From positions 1 through 23,756 of the forward strand of contig CAZMCT010000058.1 in NCBI GenBank assembly GCA_964564785.1: a stretch of DNA of 23,756 bases, written 5' to 3'. The stretch's first letter is position 1. Every line of letters starts with the position of its first letter. Source of the DNA: CAZMCT01 sp964564785 (GTDB lineage: Bacteria; Planctomycetota; Phycisphaerae; UBA1845; Fen-1342). Shown in pieces: positions 1 through 9,954 of the stretch. The notes below the pieces were generated by a model. The model searched no databases. It saw nothing but the letters and a program-made list of their open reading frames with translations, and was not told where the DNA came from. Made by a program: the position numbers and the translations under genes.

Positions 1-180
1 GGGGGCTTTTTTCATGGGGGCGGGGGCGGGGCCGTGGGCGGCCGAGTCGGGCTGCGGAACCCGGCCCGTTTCCGAAGTGGAACGTGCCTCCGCCCCGGTT
101 GCCACGGGCCGTTTCCGGACGCCGACGGACTGCCGTGCGGGCGGCGTCAACACGGCCGGCCGGCCGCCGCGAGCACTTGA
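1..180. other. Non-coding stretch downstream of aconitase
   Basis: I see no gene in this stretch. It contains a near-duplicate 13-mer, cggcccgtttccg at 62-74 and cgggccgtttccg at 105-117, and a GGCC-rich palindromic run around 150-170. The first 13 bases (a G-run followed by six T) could be the 3' arm and U-tract of a plus-strand terminator whose 5' arm lies outside the window, or the end of a dispersed repeat; neither can be decided here. Confidence 0.5.
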
Positions 181-2892
<2,712 letters not shown>

Positions 2893-3039
2893 GATCCACA
2901 CTCCCGCAGCCTGTGCCCCGATGCGACGTGGACACGCGCTGATGCCTCGCGGCGCTGCCGGCACCCGTGTTGTGTGGGGCCCGGGTGGCGCCCGGCGCCG
3001 CAGGCACGCCGCCCGCGGCGACCGGTGGTATTTGTCATT

Positions 3040-4122
3040 CTACGTTGGGGGCGGGTCGTCCGGCGACGGCTCGGGCTGATCACGAGGAGGCCGAGGGCGG
3101 GTCGTCGGCGGCTTCGCCGGGGGTGCCGGTTCGACGCCGGGCGGCTCAGAGGGCGCCGCCGTCGGGGCGTTCAGTCGCACAGCTTGGACGATCCGTGGGG
3201 GGCTGAGCGGTTCGGAGGGGGTGGTATCGACCGGCTTGCCGGTCTGGTCCCGCTGCCGTTCGAGGCCGGCCATGCGCTCGACGATGTCCCAGCCTTCGGT
3301 GACCTTGCCGAAGACGGTGTAACCCCATCCGTCGCGGCTGGGATAGTCGAGGCGGGGATTGTCCGCCAGGTTGAAGTAAAACTGCGCGGCGCCGGTGTGG
3401 GGGTTACGGGCGCGGGCGAGACCGACGGTAGCGCGGAGGTTCTTGAGGCCGTTGCGGGCCTCGCTGCGAATTGGGCGGCGCAGGCCCTCGGTCTTGGGCT
3501 GCTCGATGGCGGTGTAGCCGCCGCCCTGGACGAGAAAGTCCGGGATGATGCGGTGGAAGATCGTGCCGTTGTAGAAGCCGTCGTCGACGTAGCGGAGGAA
3601 GTTGGTGACGGTGAGAGGTGCCTTCTCTTCGTTGAGCTCGACGACGATGCGGCCCCAGTTTTCGCCGGCGACTTCGATATCGAGCGCGACCAGGGGCGGG
3701 ACGGCGCTGCGCGGCCCGAGGATCGGGTCTTCAGGCTCCACGTCGGGCGGCGCCCCTTCGTCCGAGGCCGGCGGGGTCGGCGGCTCGGCCCGTGCGGTCG
3801 CGAGCTGCGGGGGGGCCTCCGAGCCGGGCGGAGCGCTGACCAGATCACCGCTGTGCATACCGCCGGGCGACGGGGTCGGCGGCCGGGCGGGATGGGAAGA
3901 CGGCGGTACAGGGTTGGGACGCGGCGGCTGGGTCGTCGTGTTTGGCGCTGCGGGTCGGAACTGCGATCTGGCCGGTCGGCCGGCGGTGGAGGCCCTGCCG
4001 GGCGGCTGAGGCGCCGGGCTGCCCCCGCCGCCCGCGGGTGGCGTCGGGGGCTGCGCCACGGCGAGCGCGGCGGCGGCGATGAGTAGCGTTAACGCACTTC
4101 CTGAAAACGGTTTACGGTACAT
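3040..4122 (-). CDS. Secreted cyclophilin-type peptidyl-prolyl isomerase with Pro-rich flanks
   Basis: This is a peptidyl-prolyl cis-trans isomerase of the cyclophilin family, 360 residues long. The N-terminus (MYRKPFSGSALTLLIAAAA) is a signal peptide, with likely cleavage after AVA near residue 23, so the enzyme acts outside the cytoplasm. Residues ~24-144 are a low-complexity Pro/Gly/Ala/Thr-rich linker. The cyclophilin domain spans ~145-314, with the active-site FHRIIPDFLVQGG segment (catalytic Arg191) and a GAAQFYFNLADN segment corresponding to the family's SQFFI region. A second Pro-rich tail (~315-360) ends the protein. The start at 4122 has a GGAGG 6 nt upstream; an upstream in-frame ATG at 4203 would put 27 charged residues before the signal peptide. 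It lies about 100 bp downstream of the thioesterase gene on the same strand. Its clients are unknown; folding of exported proteins is the natural inference. Confidence 0.93.
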   Translation of the reverse strand: MYRKPFSGSALTLLIAAAALAVAQPPTPPAGGGGSPAPQPPGRASTAGRPARSQFRPAAPNTTTQPPRPNPVPPSSHPARPPTPSPGGMHSGDLVSAPPGSEAPPQLATARAEPPTPPASDEGAPPDVEPEDPILGPRSAVPPLVALDIEVAGENWGRIVVELNEEKAPLTVTNFLRYVDDGFYNGTIFHRIIPDFLVQGGGYTAIEQPKTEGLRRPIRSEARNGLKNLRATVGLARARNPHTGAAQFYFNLADNPRLDYPSRDGWGYTVFGKVTEGWDIVERMAGLERQRDQTGKPVDTTPSEPLSPPRIVQAVRLNAPTAAPSEPPGVEPAPPAKPPTTRPRPPRDQPEPSPDDPPPT

Positions 4123-4205
4123 CTCACGCCTCCGCGCGGGCGGGTCGTTCGGCCGCCGCAGGCACACCCTCTCCCCAGGCGAACCGGATTCGTGACAAGT
4201 CATAC

Positions 4206-4211
4206 ATGATA
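4206..4211 (-). promoter_or_regulatory. Possible -10 hexamer (TATCAT) for the cyclophilin gene
   Basis: TATCAT on the minus strand lies in the ~100-bp gap upstream of the cyclophilin gene, in an AT-rich patch that also contains an overlapping TATGAC. No good -35 match is visible. It would give a leader of roughly 80 nt. Confidence 0.25.
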
Positions 4212-4224
4212 CACGCCGAGGCGT

Positions 4225-4641
4225 CTATGGGTGGCGGGCGATGCCGAGCCGCTCGCACAGGTCGTCGGGCAGCGGTTGCGGCCGGCCATTGCGTCCCACG
4301 GCCACGAGCGTGGAGCGTCCTTCGGTCAGGAGCACGCCGTCGCGCGTGAGGCGATAGCTGTGGTCGACGCGGACGGGCGTGAAGCGCTCGGTGGTGGTGG
4401 TGAGCGTGAGGAGGTCGTCGTAATGGGCGGGCGCGCGGAAGCGGCATTCGAGCCGGGCGACGACGTAGAAACAGCCGCGCTCCTCCATGTCGCGATACCG
4501 GACGCCGTTGCGGCGAAGGAGCTCGGTGCGGCCGAGTTCGAAGTAGACGAAATACTGGGCGTGGTGCAGGTAGCCCATCGCGTCGGTCTCGGCATAGCGG
4601 ACGCGGATTTCGACGTCGCAGGAGGCGAGCGGTGCGGACAT
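4225..4641 (-). CDS. Acyl-CoA thioesterase, YbgC-like 4HBT hotdog fold
   Basis: This is a small hotdog-fold thioesterase of 138 residues, matching the YbgC/4-hydroxybenzoyl-CoA thioesterase family in length. The signature RYAETDAMGYLHHAQYFVYF near the N-terminus contains the catalytic Asp (Asp20), followed by FELGRTELLR and a YDDLLTLTTTTERF strand typical of these proteins. It would hydrolyse an acyl-CoA or acyl-ACP thioester in the cytoplasm; the substrate cannot be told from sequence. I chose the ATG at 4641, which places the hotdog domain near the N-terminus as in homologues. An in-frame ATG at 4704 would add 21 unrelated residues encoded within a repeat element. There is no clear Shine-Dalgarno, and a TATACT hexamer lies only 6 nt upstream. 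No tol-pal genes, the usual partners of ybgC in proteobacteria, are nearby. Confidence 0.9.
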   Translation of the reverse strand: MSAPLASCDVEIRVRYAETDAMGYLHHAQYFVYFELGRTELLRRNGVRYRDMEERGCFYVVARLECRFRAPAHYDDLLTLTTTTERFTPVRVDHSYRLTRDGVLLTEGRSTLVAVGRNGRPQPLPDDLCERLGIARHP

Positions 4642-4647
4642 GCTCGG

Positions 4648-4653
4648 AGTATA
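4648..4653 (-). promoter_or_regulatory. -10-like TATACT directly before the thioesterase start
   Basis: TATACT on the minus strand ends 6 nt before the ATG at 4641. If it is the -10 element, transcription would begin at or next to the start codon and the mRNA would be leaderless, consistent with the absence of a ribosome-binding site. No convincing -35 is seen. Confidence 0.45.
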
Positions 4654-4660
4654 ACCGCCC

Positions 4661-4780
4661 ACTGAAGAAGGGGACTGGCTCCCCACCATCTGGCTCCACG
4701 CCAACCCAGGAACACGGTAGCGCTAACAGCCGCTCCCGCGGTGCCTGTCCCGTTGTTCGGAGCTGTCCCGTTCTTCGGCG
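4661..4780. repeat. Inverted-repeat element, copy A (REP/MITE-like)
   Basis: The gap between the thioesterase and VanZ-like genes holds related short repeats in inverted orientation. The forward arm gaagaaggggactggctc (4664-4681) pairs with the reverse complement of 4760-4776 (gaagaacgggacagctc) with one mismatch and a one-base gap. A further reverse copy lies at 4741-4758 (reverse complement gaacaacgggacaggcac). The same core occurs in the element at 21616-21702, so this is a dispersed family. No open frame of note lies inside. Confidence 0.6.
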
Positions 4781-4845
4781 GGTTGATAGGGAGGGCGGCG
4801 AGTGGCGAGTGGCGCGGCGCGCGTCGGCACGGTCGGGCCGCCGGA

Positions 4846-5748
4846 CTACGTGTCGGGCGCGGGGACGGCCGCGGCGAGGGGCGTGGCCACCGGCGCTGCC
4901 GCCGGGCTGCGGCGCAAGTCCATCGGGGCGTACAGGGCGGCCAGGAGAGCGAGCAGCAGCAGGCCCTCGCCGGGCATGAGCTCGTAGCGGACCTTGCCCC
5001 AGTCGAAGCGGACCCAGGTCGTCTTGGGCGGCAGCTCACGGCGGAGGATCACAGCGTGGGGCCTCGCAGGATCGGCGTGGACGCGCAGCCAGCCGGTGGC
5101 GTAGGCGGCGAAGCCGACCAGCAGGACGACGACCCAGGACAAAAGGGCCGGTGAACGGAGCAGGCGGGCGGCGGTGTAGGAACGGGTGCACGGGTCGCGG
5201 CCGGGCCGTTCGACCAGCGCGAACGCGAGCACCACGCCGAAGCCCGCGCCGATGAGGTTGAGGACGATATCGTTGAAGTCGAGCGGGATGTTCTCCGTGG
5301 GCTTCATGATCCAGTACTGGACCGCCTCGTCTAGACCGCCGAGCAGCGTGGTCAGCAGGATGGTTTCGAGGTACCGCCCGATCAGCGGGTAGACGAGCAA
5401 CGCGAGGATGCCGTACTGGATGAAATGCACGACTTCGCTGTTGGCGTAGAAGAGCGTCACGTAGGATGTGACCGCGAGGGTGGCGGTAACCGCGGCGTAC
5501 ACGGCGAGCTCGCGCCGCCGGTTGCACGTCCGGGCGAGGTGGTAGAGCCGGTAGAGGAAGAACGCGAGCGCGAACAGGCTGAGTCCGGTGACGATCTGGC
5601 CCCAGACGCGCTTCGTCGCGCGAGCCTGGATCCAGAGTACCGCGTTGTTGACGTACTCGTGGCAGGCGATCGTGACGAGCAGGTAGCCCACGACCGCAGC
5701 CAGCGCGACGCGACGACGGCGTTCCAGCCATCGGAATGCATGTTCCAT
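4846..5748 (-). CDS. VanZ-like multi-pass membrane protein
   Basis: This is an integral membrane protein of 300 residues with about six or seven hydrophobic segments (roughly residues 14-32, 50-66, 82-102, 107-138, 158-178, 200-220 and 255-272). The central GGLDEAVQYWIMKP segment (Asp140, Glu141, Gln144) followed by DFNDIVLNLIGAGFG (Asp160, Asn164, Gly167) matches the conserved core of VanZ-like proteins, where an acidic-Glu-x-x-Gln motif precedes a D-x-x-x-N-x-x-G motif. VanZ itself gives low-level teicoplanin resistance; the wider family has no settled biochemical role, so no function is asserted. The C-terminal half after residue ~180, including a soluble loop and a final membrane span, is longer than in minimal VanZ proteins. 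The ATG at 5748 lacks a strong ribosome-binding site. The gene is divergent from the STT3-like gene across 123 bp. Confidence 0.8.
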   Translation of the reverse strand: MEHAFRWLERRRRVALAAVVGYLLVTIACHEYVNNAVLWIQARATKRVWGQIVTGLSLFALAFFLYRLYHLARTCNRRRELAVYAAVTATLAVTSYVTLFYANSEVVHFIQYGILALLVYPLIGRYLETILLTTLLGGLDEAVQYWIMKPTENIPLDFNDIVLNLIGAGFGVVLAFALVERPGRDPCTRSYTAARLLRSPALLSWVVVLLVGFAAYATGWLRVHADPARPHAVILRRELPPKTTWVRFDWGKVRYELMPGEGLLLLALLAALYAPMDLRRSPAAAPVATPLAAAVPAPDT

Positions 5749-5836
5749 GCGTCTGTTGTGCTCGCACGCAGCCCGTTCGGCGCGCCGCGGCCCGCGACAA
5801 TCCGCTCCCGCGCCTTCCGGCCCGATACACCGAGTC

Positions 5837-5842
5837 TATAAT
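5837..5842 (+). promoter_or_regulatory. Consensus -10 (TATAAT) upstream of the STT3-like gene
   Basis: A perfect TATAAT stands out in GC-rich DNA, 29 nt before the GTG start at 5872. The predicted transcription start near 5849 would give a leader of about 22 nt. The -35 region 17 bp upstream is a poor match. Confidence 0.5.
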
Positions 5843-5871
5843 GCCCGGGTCACAAAACCAACGGGAATCTT

Positions 5872-8310
5872 GTGCCGCGCGCTGTTTTGGCAGGCTCGAA
5901 AACGAGTGCAACTGCGCCGGGCGGCGCGGTGCGACACGGCGCCACGGTGGCCGTGCGGTCGGGCGGGCGACTGATCGCGCTCGCCGCGATGACCCTGGCG
6001 GCGTTTCTGCTGCGCGTCGTGCCGGCGTATCCCGGAGTGCTCGGGCCGGGCGGGGTGCGACTGCATGAGGCCGATCCCTGGTATCACCTGCGGCGCATCG
6101 AGCACCTGGTGGCGAATTATCCGCACGTTCTGACATTCGATCCGTACGCGCTGTGGCCGGGCGGGCAGACGGTCGCGGTGGGGCCGTTTTTCGACCTGCT
6201 GGTGGCGACGCTGGCGCTTGTGCTGGGGGCGGGTGCACCGTCGAGCGCGCTGGTCCAGCAGCTCGCGGCCTGGGTGCCGCCGATCCTGGGCGCACTGGTG
6301 GTCCCGGTCGTGTACGTAGTGGCCGCGCGGTGCTTTGACCGCGGCACGGGGCTGCTGGCCGCGCTCTGCGCGACGACAATGCCCGGGGCGTTCCTCCAGT
6401 ACACGCTGTTGGGCTTCGCCGACCATCATGCCTGCGAGGCGCTGCTGAGCGGGCTGGGGCTGCTGCTGCTGATGCGGGCGGTCGAGGGGCCCGCGGGGGC
6501 GGCGGGCGACGCGGCCGGCGCGCGGGGCACGAGCTGGCTGCGTGGTGTGGCGCCGTGGTCGCTGCTGGCGGGTGTAGTGCTGGGGGCGTACCTGCTGTCC
6601 TGGGTCGGCGGATCACTGCTGGTCACCGTGATCTTCGGTTGGCTCGTCGTGCAGGCGGTGTCCGACGCGGCCGCCGGGCGGACGGTGGGGCGGGTGCCGG
6701 CCGCGGTTCTGCCGGCGCTGGTGGTGGCGCTGGTGATCGTTCTGCCGTACGTCGGCGTGGCGACCTACCTGCGTTTTCATGTGGCGGCGCTGGCCGGGAC
6801 GGTGGTGAGTCTGCCGATCCTGGCGGGGATGCTGTGGATGACAGCGCGAGGGGGGCACCGGCGCGCGGGGGCGATTGTCGGCGTGCTTGCATGGGCGGGG
6901 CTGGGCGTGGCGGGTTTTTACGCGGCCGCACCGAACGTGGCGCGGGGCGCGCTGGGGATGGTGGAGACGTTCCTCGGCGGTGTCCCGGGCGGCCTGGTGG
7001 GCGAAACCGGGCCGCTGCTGTTTGATACGGAGGGGCGCTTCAGCAGCGGGCCTGCATGGAACGCATTTGCGGTCGGCGGGTGGCTCGCGCCGCTCGGGCT
7101 GCTGGTGCTGACGGGCGGCGTGCTGAGGCGGTGGACGCCGGGGCGCGGGCTGCTGCTCATCTGGTCGGTGCTGGTGCTGCTGGCGACCTTGCGGCAAGTG
7201 CGGTTCGGATACTACGCCGGGCTGAACGTGGCGGTGCTGTCGGCGCTGGCGTGCACATGGTTGGGCGCGCAGATCAACCGCGCGGTGAATCACCGGGGGA
7301 TCGGCGTGGCGGTGCGACTGGCCGCGGGCGGCGCGACGGCTTTGGCGGCCCTCGGGCCGGCCCTGCGGATCGCGCGGACCTTCACCGGCCCGGATGCCGA
7401 CTGGTGCGCCGCGCTCGAGTGGCTGCGGACGCAGACCCCGGAGCCGCTGGGGGACGCCGAGGCGTATACGGCGCGGTACGGGCAGCGAGAAAAAGGGAAC
7501 AGGGAACAGGGAACAGGGAGCCGGGGGGAGGGAACCGGGAACGGGGAGCAGGGAACAGGGAACCGGGAGCGGGGAACGGGGAACGGGGAACCGGGAACTG
7601 GGTTCGCGTGGCCGGACGATGCGTACGGTGTGCTGGCGTCGTGGGAACGGGGGTACTGGATCACGGCGCTGGGGCGACGGATCCCGTGCGGCAACGGAAC
7701 GCAGGCAGGGGCCGGCGAGACGAGCCGGCTGCTGCTTTCGCAGGACGCGCGGGACGCGGCCCGGCGGCTGGATGCGCTTGGCGTGCGCTACGTGATCGTG
7801 GATCACGGGCTGCGCGTGTGGTCGGCCGGCAGCGGGCGGTATTCGATCGGCAAGTTCGAGCATACGGCCCGGTGGGCGGGCGCCGAACCGCGCGAGTTCT
7901 TCGAGCTCTGTTTCCGGCCGGATCGACGCGGGGGGCTGGAGCCGGTCTTGCTCTACTACCCGGCGTACTTCCGGACGTTGGCGGTGCGGCTGGGCGTGTT
8001 CGGCGGGGCGGCGGTGGAGCCGGAGGCGCCGGTGCTGGCGTTTTCTTGGCGGCCGCAAAGCGGGGAGGGGGGCCGCACGGGGCGCGTGCTGACGGGCGTG
8101 GAGAAGTTTGCGACGTACGAGGCGGCTCAGGCGTTCGTCGAGTCGCACGCTGCTGAGAAGTGGCGGATTGCGAGTGTGTCGCCCACGGCCACATGTGTCC
8201 CGTTGGAGGCGGTCGACGGGCTGGCGGAGGTGTACGCATCGTCGACGGTGCTGGAACACGCGGCGGGGCGCCGCGTGCCGGAGGTGCGGGTTTTCGAGCG
8301 GCGCCGGTAG
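5872..8310 (+). CDS. STT3/AglB-type oligosaccharyltransferase homologue (GT66-like) with repeat insertion
   Basis: This is a membrane glycosyltransferase-like protein of 812 residues resembling archaeal AglB/STT3, which transfers a lipid-linked glycan to Asn on exported proteins. After a ~40-residue N-tail, around a dozen hydrophobic segments fill residues ~40-520. Two STT3 motifs are seen: LHEADPWYHLRRIEHL (Asp68) with the following FDPYALWPGG, and GFADHHACEAL (Asp184, His185, His186, Glu189). The soluble C-terminal part should carry WWDYG; here the aligned segment is SWERGYWI (Ser590-Ile597), with Asp replaced by Glu and Tyr by Arg. Just before it, residues ~541-576 are a five-fold REQGTGN-type repeat encoded by a 7-bp DNA repeat. 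The GTG start at 5872 fits the TATAAT upstream; in-frame GTGs at 5929, 5947 and 5953 are alternatives. Family placement is firm; whether it is an active transferase, and on what acceptor, is open. Confidence 0.82.
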   Translation: MPRAVLAGSKTSATAPGGAVRHGATVAVRSGGRLIALAAMTLAAFLLRVVPAYPGVLGPGGVRLHEADPWYHLRRIEHLVANYPHVLTFDPYALWPGGQTVAVGPFFDLLVATLALVLGAGAPSSALVQQLAAWVPPILGALVVPVVYVVAARCFDRGTGLLAALCATTMPGAFLQYTLLGFADHHACEALLSGLGLLLLMRAVEGPAGAAGDAAGARGTSWLRGVAPWSLLAGVVLGAYLLSWVGGSLLVTVIFGWLVVQAVSDAAAGRTVGRVPAAVLPALVVALVIVLPYVGVATYLRFHVAALAGTVVSLPILAGMLWMTARGGHRRAGAIVGVLAWAGLGVAGFYAAAPNVARGALGMVETFLGGVPGGLVGETGPLLFDTEGRFSSGPAWNAFAVGGWLAPLGLLVLTGGVLRRWTPGRGLLLIWSVLVLLATLRQVRFGYYAGLNVAVLSALACTWLGAQINRAVNHRGIGVAVRLAAGGATALAALGPALRIARTFTGPDADWCAALEWLRTQTPEPLGDAEAYTARYGQREKGNREQGTGSRGEGTGNGEQGTGNRERGTGNGEPGTGFAWPDDAYGVLASWERGYWITALGRRIPCGNGTQAGAGETSRLLLSQDARDAARRLDALGVRYVIVDHGLRVWSAGSGRYSIGKFEHTARWAGAEPREFFELCFRPDRRGGLEPVLLYYPAYFRTLAVRLGVFGGAAVEPEAPVLAFSWRPQSGEGGRTGRVLTGVEKFATYEAAQAFVESHAAEKWRIASVSPTATCVPLEAVDGLAEVYASSTVLEHAAGRRVPEVRVFERRR
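7494..7598 (+). repeat. Heptanucleotide tandem repeat, 15 units of NGGGAAC, inside the STT3-like gene
   Basis: Exactly fifteen 7-bp units run from 7494 to 7598. Most are agggaac, ggggaac or cgggaac, with a few GAGC variants and one cgggggg. Because 105 is divisible by both 7 and 3, the array keeps the reading frame and encodes five heptapeptides of the type REQGTGN. The left flank (gcgagaaaa) resembles that of the second array at 16402. Confidence 0.93.
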
Positions 8311-8328
8311 GCCCGGTGAGGAAAGGGG

Positions 8329-8374
8329 GCCACCCGGACGGGAGCCTTGCTTGGACCGTGCCACCCGGACGGGA
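8329..8374. repeat. 15-bp direct repeat with 31-bp period upstream of comM
   Basis: gccacccggacggga occurs perfectly at 8329-8343 and 8360-8374. The 31-bp period is close to three helical turns, which would place two protein-binding sites on the same DNA face. It lies between the STT3-like stop and the comM promoter. An operator role is a guess; it may equally be a local duplication. Confidence 0.5.
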
Positions 8375-8410
8375 CGCGGCGCGCTACTATCCCCGGCGAG
8401 CGGGGCGACC

Positions 8411-8416
8411 TACAAT
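8411..8416 (+). promoter_or_regulatory. -10-like TACAAT directly before comM
   Basis: TACAAT ends 8 nt before the ATG at 8425, so transcription would start at or beside the start codon. There is no Shine-Dalgarno, consistent with a leaderless mRNA. No clear -35 is present. A small ccccg/cgggg hairpin (8391-8405) lies just upstream. Confidence 0.4.
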
Positions 8417-8424
8417 TATCGGAC

Positions 8425-9954
8425 ATGTTCGCCCGCATCCACAGCATGGCGCTGGCCGGGATCGAGGCTTATCCGTGCGAAGTCGAGGTGGACGTCAGCG
8501 GCCGGGGGTTCGGTTCGCATACGCTGGTCGGCCTGCCGGACTCGGCGGTGAAAGAGAGCGTCGACCGCATCCGCTCGGCCCTGGCCAATTGCGGCTTCAC
8601 GCTGCCGAAGACGCGGACGACGATCAATCTTGCTCCGGCCGACATCAAGAAGGAGGGGCCCGCCTTCGACCTGCCGATCGCGCTGGGCCTGCTGCTGGCC
8701 GATGACCAATTCCGGAGCGAGCGGATTGAGGAGTACCTGATCGCGGGCGAGCTGGCGCTGGACGGAGCCGTGCGGCCGATCAAGGGGGCGTTGTCGCTGG
8801 CGATTCTGGCCCGCGATCACGGCTACCACGGGCTGCTGGTGCCGCGCGACAACGCGGAAGAGGCGGCGGTCGTCGACGGCGTGGAGACATATGCGATCGA
8901 CTCGCTGACGCAGGCGGTGGGCTTCCTGGCGGGGGAGCTGCCGCTCGAGCCGACGCGCGTCGACCTGGACGCCCTGTTCGCGCGCTCCGCCTGCTACGAC
9001 GTGGACTTCGCGGACGTTCGCGGTCAGGAGCACGTGAAGCGGGCGCTGCTGGTGGCCGCGGCTGGGCGGCACAACGTGCTGATGATCGGCCCGCCGGGCA
9101 CGGGCAAGACCATGCTGGCCAAGCGGCTGCCGACGATTCTGCCGCCGCTGTCGTTGCAAGAGGCGCTGGAGACGACGCGGATCTACTCGGCGTCGGGGAA
9201 GCTGAACCACGGCGTGGGGCTGCTGGCGACGCGGCCGGTGCGGCAGCCGCACCACTCGATCAGCGTGCCGGCGCTGGTGGGTGGGGGGACGATCCCGGGT
9301 GCGGGCGAAGTGTCGCTGGCGCACCACGGGGTCTTGTTTTTGGACGAGTTTCCGGAGTTTCCGCGGGCGGCGCTGGAGTCGCTGCGGCAGGTGATCGAGG
9401 ACCACGTGGTCACGATCTCGCGGGCGCACAGCGCGGTGGAGTTCCCAGCCGATTTTCTGCTGGTGGCGGCGATGAACCCGTGCCCGTGCGGGTACTTCAC
9501 GGATCCGCGGCGGCCGTGCAAGTGCAGCGCGCCGCAGATCGACCGCTACCTGGCGCGGATCTCGGGTCCGCTCTTGGAGCGGATCGACATTCACATCGAG
9601 GTTCCGGCGGTGCCGATCGCGGCGCTGCGGGACGTCGCGGCGGGTACGGACAGCGCGACGATGCGGGAGCAGGTCCAGCGGGTGGTGGAGATTCAGCGCG
9701 GGCGGTTCGGGCCGGCGTCGACGAAGACGAACGGGCGGATGACCGCGCGCGAGCTTCGGAAGCACGCGGCCATCGACGCCGAGGGCGAGCGCGTGCTGCG
9801 GCAGGCGGTCAGCGAGCTGGGGCTGTCGGCCCGGGCGCACGACAAGGTGCTGCGGGTCGCCCGGACGATCGCGGACCTCGCGGGCGAGGAGCGGGTCAGC
9901 GCGACGCACCTGCACGAGGCGATCCAGTACCGGCGGCTGGACCGGAGCCTGTGA
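8425..9954 (+). CDS. comM: ComM/YifB-family AAA+ ATPase (Mg-chelatase-like)
   Basis: This is a 509-residue AAA+ ATPase of the ComM/YifB family. ComM is a hexameric helicase that promotes branch migration during integration of incoming DNA in natural transformation; many non-competent bacteria also carry it. The N-terminal ChlI/Lon-protease-like domain (~1-170) starts with the family's MFARIHSMALAGIEAY and contains VGLPDSAVKESVDRIRSAL. The ATPase core has Walker A GPPGTGKT (222-229) and Walker B VLFLDE (303-308). A cysteine cluster C353, C355, C365, C367 (NPCPCG...CKC) is followed by SGPLLERIDIHIEVP and a helical C-terminal domain. I chose the start at 8425 because it gives the canonical N-terminus; an in-frame ATG at 8347 would add 26 unrelated residues. 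No competence genes are nearby. Confidence 0.94.
   Translation: MFARIHSMALAGIEAYPCEVEVDVSGRGFGSHTLVGLPDSAVKESVDRIRSALANCGFTLPKTRTTINLAPADIKKEGPAFDLPIALGLLLADDQFRSERIEEYLIAGELALDGAVRPIKGALSLAILARDHGYHGLLVPRDNAEEAAVVDGVETYAIDSLTQAVGFLAGELPLEPTRVDLDALFARSACYDVDFADVRGQEHVKRALLVAAAGRHNVLMIGPPGTGKTMLAKRLPTILPPLSLQEALETTRIYSASGKLNHGVGLLATRPVRQPHHSISVPALVGGGTIPGAGEVSLAHHGVLFLDEFPEFPRAALESLRQVIEDHVVTISRAHSAVEFPADFLLVAAMNPCPCGYFTDPRRPCKCSAPQIDRYLARISGPLLERIDIHIEVPAVPIAALRDVAAGTDSATMREQVQRVVEIQRGRFGPASTKTNGRMTARELRKHAAIDAEGERVLRQAVSELGLSARAHDKVLRVARTIADLAGEERVSATHLHEAIQYRRLDRSL

Noticed and set aside
7494..7598. Possible CRISPR array
   Set aside because: The unit is 7 bp with no spacers and no cas genes are present; it is a simple tandem repeat.
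5872..8310. Repeat-induced frameshift splitting the STT3-like gene into two
   Set aside because: The 105-bp array is a multiple of three and the frame with conserved motifs is the same before and after it, so the gene is intact as sequenced.
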